Part shown: piece after piece, positions 5,808-9,825 of the stretch
How positions within the stretch are numbered: position 1 is the stretch's first letter
Layout of the letters: every line of letters begins with the position of its first letter
Origin: Bacillota bacterium
GTDB lineage: Bacteria; Bacillota; Clostridia; Peptostreptococcales; Anaerovoracaceae
DNA: 9,825 bases
Direction: 5' to 3'
Assembly (NCBI GenBank): GCA_016284485.1
Contig: JAEEOX010000108.1
Location: 1-9,825 of the forward strand
Notes under the pieces: generated by a model
Databases searched by the model: none
Told to the model about the DNA's origin: nothing
The model's input: only the letters and a program-made list of their open reading frames with translations
Translations under genes and position numbers: made by a program

Positions 5808-7481
5808 TTATTCTTGCTCAGCCTGTGGATCCGGCTCAGAAAAGGATTCTTTCGGTGAGCCGTCCTCCGCTGCATCTGCGGACGCGACAGCTTCAGCTGC
5901 CTTTCTTTTGCGGCTCACGGCTGCTGCGCCTGCAGCCACCGCGGCCAGTGCGATTCCGCCCGCCACGTAGGGCGTGGAGTTGGAAGAAGTGGATCCATCC
6001 GCGGTCACGTCTTCTTCTGCTTCGTCTGCCGCTGCGGTCTCCTCAGCCCCGGCGTATGTGCCTTCGTTGGCTGCGGTCTCAGCGCCTGCAACGTAGAGTT
6101 TGTGACCGTTGAGGTAGATGTTGGAATTCGTTGCGTCCTCGTTGGTCAGGCTGTCCAGATAGGTATCACCGGTGAGCACCAGCACGGAGTCGGCAGTCAT
6201 TGTCAGATCCAGCTGCTGAGCCTGGTCATCGGTGTCGATGGCACCTGTCAGCACGCTGCCGCTCTCAAGGGTCAGGTCCAGTGTGGAGATGCTGTCCACG
6301 ATGATGTCGCCGTCGACCTTCTGGTTGGTGAGGACGGCGGTGACGTGGCCGCCGTTGGATCCTTCATTACCCCAGGCTCCGGTCTGGATCCTGAGAAAAT
6401 CCCCCGATTCGTTGGTGATCCGGTTGTTCTCGAGGACGATCTCGGCAGTGGTATTGGTGACGAAAATGGTGTCGCCGTTCAGGACATTGATGACTGAGTC
6501 TTTTGCACTGAAGTTGGCGGTGCCTTGCTCCGCGTCGCCGGACATGGACTGGTACAGGAAGATGGCCTTGTAGGTCTCGGACTTGCTGTTGTGCGTGTTG
6601 TTGTCGGCGGTCATAGTGATGCCGTTGAGGGTCACGCTGTTTTTGCCCTCCACCACAACGCCTTCGGAGGCGGTGGAGATCATCTCTGCGCCGTTGACGT
6701 ACACATCCGCGGTGGAGTAGACCACGGGGGACCCGACTCCGTTGGACTCGTAGGTGCCGCCGTTGATGGTCATGGTGCCGCCGCCGCGGTCAGACCTGAT
6801 GGGCGCTGAGGAGTTGCCCTTGGTGTTGACGGTCAGATCGTTGGCAGTCAGCGTGCCGCCTCCCGTGACCATAACTGCACCGGAATTGTTGGAGGTGGTG
6901 TTGATGGTGGAGTTGGAGATCGTGACAACGCCGGCTCCGTATGCGAAGACCGCGTTGGCGTGGGCTCCGTCAGTGGAGATCCGGGAATCGGTGATGTCCA
7001 GAGAACCGTCAGTCACCAGTACAGCCGCGTTGGTTCCGTAAAAGTCTGCACTGTCACCGTCGGAGTCGCCGGTCTTCGTGACTGTGGCATTGGTGATGGA
7101 GGAGCTGCCGCCCGTTACCAGGAGGGCCTGCTCGTCTGATTCTGTGGATGAGTAGGTCTGGCCTTCCTCAGTTGTGTCGGCAGTGAATTCGGTGACGCCG
7201 GTGTAGGTGATGTCCGCCGCGGACATTCCGCCGGGTCCGCCGGGTCTGCCTGCTCCGTCGGGTGGGGCGCCGCCGGGTCCGCCTGCTCCGTCGGGTGGGG
7301 CGCCGCCGGGTCCGCCGCCGAAGCCTCCCGGAGGCTCCTCGCCCGGGTTGCCCGAAGGCGGCTCAGGCGGACCGCCTGTTGAATCCGCGAAGGCGAAGCC
7401 GAGCACCGACGCCGGGATTAAAAGAGCGATCAGCGTCATGATGAGTATTCTTTTAAGTGTATTGCGCTTGGTTCTTTTCAT
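5808..7481 (-). CDS. Secreted, membrane-anchored beta-helix surface protein
   Basis: 557 residues. A signal peptide covers about 1-32 (basic MKRTKRNTLKR, hydrophobic core, cleavage near AFA-DS). A Gly/Pro-rich neck (36-85) contains two copies of an 11-residue unit, GGAPPDGAG plus G or R and P. From about 86 to 470 the protein is a Thr/Asn/Gly-rich array of short beta repeats (ALLVTGGSSSITNATVTKTG, AAVLVTDGSLDITDSRIST and so on), typical of a right-handed parallel beta-helix as in clostridial adhesin-like or carbohydrate-binding proteins. An acidic Ala/Glu linker leads to a hydrophobic segment (about 505-522), then SRKRK and an acidic 30-residue tail. It should therefore be held in the membrane by a C-terminal helix rather than by an LPXTG sortase signal, which is absent. 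No catalytic motif is evident; adhesion or glycan binding is inference. An AAGGGGGAA ribosome binding site precedes the ATG. Confidence 0.88.
   Translation of the reverse strand: MKRTKRNTLKRILIMTLIALLIPASVLGFAFADSTGGPPEPPSGNPGEEPPGGFGGGPGGAPPDGAGGPGGAPPDGAGRPGGPGGMSAADITYTGVTEFTADTTEEGQTYSSTESDEQALLVTGGSSSITNATVTKTGDSDGDSADFYGTNAAVLVTDGSLDITDSRISTDGAHANAVFAYGAGVVTISNSTINTTSNNSGAVMVTGGGTLTANDLTVNTKGNSSAPIRSDRGGGTMTINGGTYESNGVGSPVVYSTADVYVNGAEMISTASEGVVVEGKNSVTLNGITMTADNNTHNSKSETYKAIFLYQSMSGDAEQGTANFSAKDSVINVLNGDTIFVTNTTAEIVLENNRITNESGDFLRIQTGAWGNEGSNGGHVTAVLTNQKVDGDIIVDSISTLDLTLESGSVLTGAIDTDDQAQQLDLTMTADSVLVLTGDTYLDSLTNEDATNSNIYLNGHKLYVAGAETAANEGTYAGAEETAAADEAEEDVTADGSTSSNSTPYVAGGIALAAVAAGAAAVSRKRKAAEAVASADAAEDGSPKESFSEPDPQAEQE
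7240..7305. repeat. 33-bp tandem repeat inside the Gly/Pro neck
   Basis: Two adjoining 33-bp units (7240-7272 and 7273-7305) differ at one base, which changes Gly to Arg in the 11-residue protein unit. The unit is in frame, so copy number could vary without breaking the gene. Confidence 0.85.
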
Positions 7482-7526
7482 GATATATGGTTCCCCCTTT
7501 CGTTGGTTTTTTTGTCGAATTATGTG

Positions 7527-7551
7527 TCAGGAAATCATTGGGGCTTCCTGA
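7527..7551. promoter_or_regulatory. Inverted repeat at the start of the surface-gene transcript
   Basis: TCAGGAA (7527-7533) and TTCCTGA (7545-7551) form a perfect 7-bp inverted repeat with an 11-bp centre. It touches the candidate -10 of the minus-strand gene, where a repressor site would be effective; it could also be a leader hairpin. No binding protein is identified. Confidence 0.4.
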
Positions 7552-7591
7552 TAGTAGCAAAATACCATCTGAATCTTGAAGAATTCTTGAA
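7551..7591 (-). promoter_or_regulatory. Candidate promoter of the surface protein gene with an 11-bp direct repeat
   Basis: On the minus strand TTCAAG (7580-7575) and TACTAT (7556-7551) are 18 bp apart, giving a leader of about 65 nt. The -35 lies in one of two direct copies of TTCAAGA (plus strand TCTTGAA at 7574-7580 and 7585-7591) spaced exactly 11 bp apart. Direct repeats with this period at a weak -35 are typical of response-regulator activator sites. No regulator gene is in view. Confidence 0.4.
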
Positions 7592-7615
7592 AGTGAGAGT
7601 TTTTTTATGTGTGAG

Positions 7616-7880
7616 TTGGGCCGAATTGAGCAAAAAAGTGTTTTTCGGCCCACCGATTTCCAGAGGCAGTGGGCCGAAAACCCCGAAATTGCCATTTTCG
7701 GCCCACCGGCTCCCGCAACACAGTGGGCCGAAACCCCCGAAATCGCCATTTTCGGCCCACCGGCTCCCGCAACGCAGTGGGCCGAAACCCCCGAAATTAC
7801 AACTTTTGGCCCACCAGACCCCACAACGCAGTGGGCCGAAACCGCCTGAAAACCCCACTTTCGACCCAACCACCCACCGC
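7616..7880. repeat. 54-bp tandem repeat array of hairpins
   Basis: Five units begin with the core GGGCCGAA at 7618, 7671, 7725, 7779 and 7833, a period of 53 then 54, 54 and 54 bp. Inside each unit GTGGGCCGAAA pairs with a TTTTCGGCCCAC-like arm to form an 11-12 bp stem; the same arms can also pair across unit borders. Unit 4 keeps the stem through a G-T pair. Units 2 and 3 are nearly identical; the first and last are degenerate, as expected for an old tandem expansion. No unique spacers are present, so it is not a CRISPR array. Open frames cross it because 54 is a multiple of three; I do not take them as genes. It fills half of the divergent intergenic region. Confidence 0.88.
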
Positions 7881-7894
7881 TCTCCGCCGCAATC

Positions 7895-7903
7895 TGCTAT
7901 AAT
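7895..7903 (+). promoter_or_regulatory. Extended -10 promoter of the sigma/anti-sigma operon
   Basis: TGCTATAAT holds a perfect TATAAT with the TGn extension. No good -35 lies 16-18 bp upstream, where the end of the repeat array stands; extended -10 promoters can work without one. The leader would be about 75 nt. Confidence 0.6.
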
Positions 7904-7950
7904 TAAACTTGATCATACAAAAAACTCATCGCACCCTGTAACGTTTTGCC

Positions 7951-7962
7951 ATCCCCGGGGAT
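7951..7962. promoter_or_regulatory. 12-bp perfect palindrome in the sigma gene leader
   Basis: ATCCCCGGGGAT is a perfect palindrome 26 nt before the start codon and 11 nt before the ribosome binding site. It might be an operator or a chance G+C palindrome. Confidence 0.3.
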
Positions 7963-7988
7963 TATTTAAGTGAAGAGAGGACACGGAA

Positions 7989-8480
7989 TTGGATATTGAG
8001 AAGATCTACAACGAATACTTCAAAATAGTCTACCGGTATGTTTTGTCGCTTTCGAGGGATCCCGAGCTTTCGGAGGATATCGCGCAGGACACTTTTCTCA
8101 AGGCTCTGAAGAAGGCGGACGAACTGGAGGAGGGGGACAATGTGAAGGGCTGGCTTTGCGTCATCGCCCGCAACCTCTACTACAAGCACTACAACAGCGA
8201 GAAGCGGCACGAGGAGATCATCGGGGAGAACCGGGACGAAGGCCTGGCCCCGGACCCGGAATCGGAGGTCCTGCAGGCCGACGAGAGGGTTAGGCTGCAC
8301 CGTGTTTTGCACTCGCTGGAGGAGCCGTACAAGGAAGTTTTCTCTCTCAGATCTTTCGGAGAGCTGTCGTTCAGAGACATCGGCAGCATTTTCGGCAAAA
8401 CCGAGAACTGGGCCAGGGTGACCTACCACCGGGCCCGCAAAAAACTTATGGAGGGAATGGACGATGAAGATAAACTGTAA
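7989..8480 (+). CDS. ECF-type RNA polymerase sigma factor
   Basis: 163 residues. The start is a TTG at 7989, supported by AGAGAGG (7974-7980) 8 nt upstream; the next in-frame ATG, about 17 codons on, would remove the beginning of region 2. Sigma region 2 covers about residues 5-70 (YFKIVYRYVLSLSRDPELSEDIAQDTFLKALKKADEL, then NVKGWLCVIARNLYYKHYNSEKR). Region 4 covers about 105-155, with the helix-turn-helix LSFRDIGSIFGKTENWARVTYHRARKKL. There is no region 3 and no extra C-terminal domain, as in standard ECF factors. It directs RNA polymerase to a set of promoters when released from its anti-sigma factor, encoded next with a 17-bp overlap. The TTG start suggests limited translation. The regulon and the signal are unknown. 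Confidence 0.93.
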   Translation: MDIEKIYNEYFKIVYRYVLSLSRDPELSEDIAQDTFLKALKKADELEEGDNVKGWLCVIARNLYYKHYNSEKRHEEIIGENRDEGLAPDPESEVLQADERVRLHRVLHSLEEPYKEVFSLRSFGELSFRDIGSIFGKTENWARVTYHRARKKLMEGMDDEDKL

Positions 8481-9243
8481 CGTGGCGCAGGACCTGATGC
8501 AGCCGTATGTGGAGGACATACTGAGCGCGGACAGCCGGGAGCTTCTCACGAAGCACCTGGAGGGCTGCGAGGCCTGCAGGGCGAAGCTTGATGAGATCAG
8601 GGGGATCAACAGAGAACTTGACGGCGCAGCCGGTGGCGAGCCAGGTGCAGTGAGCCGGGCGGATACTGCGGAGAAGACCAAGGAAGTTGCCACATTCAGG
8701 CAATTCAAGAAGTGGATCGACATGAGGCGGGCCGTTGCCATCATCATCACCATCGCAGTGGTGATCACCGGCTGCATCGGTGCGGCCTACTACATCGGGG
8801 AATATCAGACATATATACCCTACGAAGAATCCGGCATTCAGGTCAGTCCCAACGGGGATATTTATACGAAAGCAGCCTACCAGATGAACTGTACAGATCT
8901 GATCATGAAGGACACAGACAGCGAAGGCGTAAACCATGTGATGTTCGTGTATCTGACCAGCAGCATCAGATCCAGGCGTTTCGAGAAGCCCGGCGAGATG
9001 AGCATAGTGGCCAACCCCATCATAGAGGAAGAAGTGTGGAAGGAGGAGACCGATATCGGGCCTGTGGAGAACCACGTGATCGCGGTGTACTACGCGTCGC
9101 CCAAATTCCTCAAGAGCCTTAAGGGATTCAACATCAACAGGTCGCTTCTCATGGACCCGGACGCACAGCTTTCCGAGGAGGAAAGACAGGCCCTGCTTGA
9201 CGAGGTCTGCGCCGACTCGGTGCTGCTGTGGGAGAAAGGCTGA
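8464..9243 (+). CDS. Zinc-finger anti-sigma factor with one TM segment
   Basis: 259 residues. The N-terminal cytoplasmic part has the anti-sigma zinc-finger pattern H31-x3-C35-x2-C38, with C5 as a likely fourth ligand (NCNVAQDLMQPYVEDILSADSRELLTKHLEGCEACRAKL). A linker leads to one membrane helix at about 90-111 (AVAIIITIAVVITGCIGAAYYIG). The remaining ~150 residues should lie outside the cell; I do not recognise that domain, which presumably senses the signal. The start overlaps the end of the sigma gene by 17 bp, with GGAGGGA just upstream, so translation is coupled and the two proteins are made together. The protein should hold the sigma factor at the membrane until a signal or proteolysis releases it. 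Confidence 0.9.
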   Translation: MKINCNVAQDLMQPYVEDILSADSRELLTKHLEGCEACRAKLDEIRGINRELDGAAGGEPGAVSRADTAEKTKEVATFRQFKKWIDMRRAVAIIITIAVVITGCIGAAYYIGEYQTYIPYEESGIQVSPNGDIYTKAAYQMNCTDLIMKDTDSEGVNHVMFVYLTSSIRSRRFEKPGEMSIVANPIIEEEVWKEETDIGPVENHVIAVYYASPKFLKSLKGFNINRSLLMDPDAQLSEEERQALLDEVCADSVLLWEKG

Positions 9244-9272
9244 ATCAAATCAACGGGCGCCGTGAGGTGCTC

Positions 9273-9328
9273 GTTTCCATTGGAAGAGGATTTTTTGCGC
9301 ACCAATGGAAACACCGGAGCAAAAAATC
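9273..9328. repeat. Two interleaved inverted repeats
   Basis: GTTTCCATTGG (9273-9283) with CCAATGGAAAC (9302-9312) is a perfect 11-bp inverted repeat. GATTTTTTGC (9289-9298) with GCAAAAAATC (9319-9328) is a perfect 10-bp inverted repeat whose left arm lies in the loop of the first and whose right arm lies outside it. As RNA they could form a pseudoknot or two competing hairpins; as DNA they could be operator sites. The block lies upstream of the next gene's predicted promoter and 30 nt past the anti-sigma stop, where no ordinary terminator is seen. Confidence 0.7.
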
Positions 9329-9332
9329 ACGT

Positions 9333-9361
9333 TTCAATGGAAGCCTCGTATATGGTACAAT
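9333..9361 (+). promoter_or_regulatory. Extended -10 promoter of the last gene
   Basis: TGGTACAAT (9353-9361) is an extended -10. A weak -35, TTCAAT (9333-9338), is 17 bp upstream. The -35 lies inside a third copy of the CAATGGAA motif (9335-9342) that also makes up the inverted repeat upstream, which suggests that a protein bound there controls this promoter. Confidence 0.55.
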
Positions 9362-9414
9362 ATGCGCAGGAAAGGCTGAGCAGCCGAAGGGTTTTGAAAG
9401 GAAGGTAGACCCAG

Positions 9415-9825
9415 ATGACAGGAAGAGAAGTCATACTGACCAACAGGTCTTTTACGACAGAAGAACTGTTCCGGTTCATGGAAGAACACTGGGACAAGGA
9501 GAAATACAACGATTTCGTGGTGGGAAGCCCGACGGACATGAGCGCGGGATTGTACGTGATGCTGCCCGCCACCACCAAGCACCTGGTCATAGTGTATTCC
9601 AGGGAGAAGGGGCTTTTCAGCAAGGAAAAGAAGGTGGTCCTGTCGGTGGCGCAGACCACGGCGGGAGCCATGGAGTCACTGGCCAGGAGCATACCCACAG
9701 GAGGCAATGTTTTCGCCGGGGCGCTCAAGATCGGAAGCGTCATTTCCCAGGAGGAGGACCGCATAGGCAACGATCAGGAGGCAATCGAGATCTACACCGA
9801 CTATATGAAGAAGCTTCTCGGGGAG
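9415..9825 (+). CDS. Unrecognised protein, N-terminal 137 residues
   Basis: An open frame from the ATG at 9415 to the window end, with no stop, preceded by AAAGGAAGG about 10 nt upstream. The visible sequence begins MTGREVILTNRSFTTEELF and is soluble, with mixed helix and strand: FVVGSPTDMSAGLYVMLPATTKHLVIVYSREKGLFSKEKKVVLSV, then AQTTAGAMESLARSIPTGGNVFAGALKIGSVISQEEDRIGNDQEAIEIYTDYMKKLLGE. There is no signal peptide and no clear membrane helix. I do not recognise the family. It has its own promoter, so it is probably separate from the sigma/anti-sigma operon, though read-through is possible because no clear terminator lies between. Confidence 0.75.
   Translation, partial: MTGREVILTNRSFTTEELFRFMEEHWDKEKYNDFVVGSPTDMSAGLYVMLPATTKHLVIVYSREKGLFSKEKKVVLSVAQTTAGAMESLARSIPTGGNVFAGALKIGSVISQEEDRIGNDQEAIEIYTDYMKKLLGE

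Noticed and set aside
5807..7551. Plus-strand open frames opposite the surface protein gene
   Set aside because: They are mirror frames of a G+C-rich repetitive gene; the minus strand has the signal peptide, ribosome binding site, terminator and family-like sequence.
7616..7880. CRISPR array
   Set aside because: The whole 54-bp unit repeats, including the part between the stems; there are no unique spacers of even length and no cas genes in view.
7937..7962. Autoregulated ECF promoter with TGTAAC as -35
   Set aside because: No CGT-like -10 lies at the usual distance; the perfect extended -10 at 7895-7903 is the better promoter.
7503..7973. Repetitive open frames across the 54-bp array on both strands
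   Set aside because: The unit is a multiple of three, so several frames stay open by default. None has a good ribosome binding site or a protein-like composition, and they contradict each other in strand.
9273..9300. Ordinary terminator for the sigma/anti-sigma operon
   Set aside because: The T run at 9291-9296 follows only a 4-bp hairpin (TTCC with GGAA) and is not directly adjacent to it; the longer stems have no T tract after them.

Overview
The window looks like a chromosomal segment of a low-G+C-phylum anaerobe (Bacillota, probably Clostridia). The clues are strong AGGAGG-type ribosome binding sites, a lipobox lipoprotein, a zinc-finger anti-sigma factor, an NhaC-family transporter behind a cobalamin riboswitch, and U-tract terminators. 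Base composition is moderate to high in G+C in most genes. Placement below phylum is inference; there is no rRNA, tRNA or housekeeping marker.

Layout. (1) 2-3110, plus strand: a tightly spaced run of five genes: the tail of a RimJ/RimL-type GNAT acetyltransferase, a second GNAT acetyltransferase, an HD-domain hydrolase, a membrane-anchored YdcF/DUF218 protein and a small lipoprotein. (2) 3146-5499: a self-contained regulated unit: promoter, cobalamin riboswitch aptamer, mutually exclusive antiterminator and terminator, an NhaC-family antiporter, a small two-TM protein and a strong terminator. (3) 5500-5807: a non-coding stretch with three inverted repeats built on TTACTGTA/TACAGTA, then the terminator of the convergent gene. 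(4) 5808-7481, minus strand: a secreted, membrane-anchored beta-helix surface protein with a Gly/Pro-rich neck. (5) 7482-7988: a divergent intergenic region with promoter-like elements at both ends and a 54-bp tandem repeat array in which every unit is a hairpin. (6) 7989-9243: an ECF sigma factor and its overlapping anti-sigma factor. (7) 9244-9825: an intergenic region with interleaved inverted repeats and an extended -10 promoter, then the start of an unrecognised gene that runs off the window.

The best candidate for something undescribed is the cobalamin riboswitch on an NhaC-type transporter. The aptamer P1 helix, an 11-bp antiterminator and a U-tract terminator can all be drawn, so cobalamin should shut off an ion-coupled transporter whose substrate is unknown. 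Import of a nutrient that substitutes for a B12-dependent reaction, such as methionine, is a testable guess. Second are the non-coding repeat structures: the 54-bp hairpin array, the TTACTGTA palindrome cluster, and the interleaved inverted repeats before the last gene.
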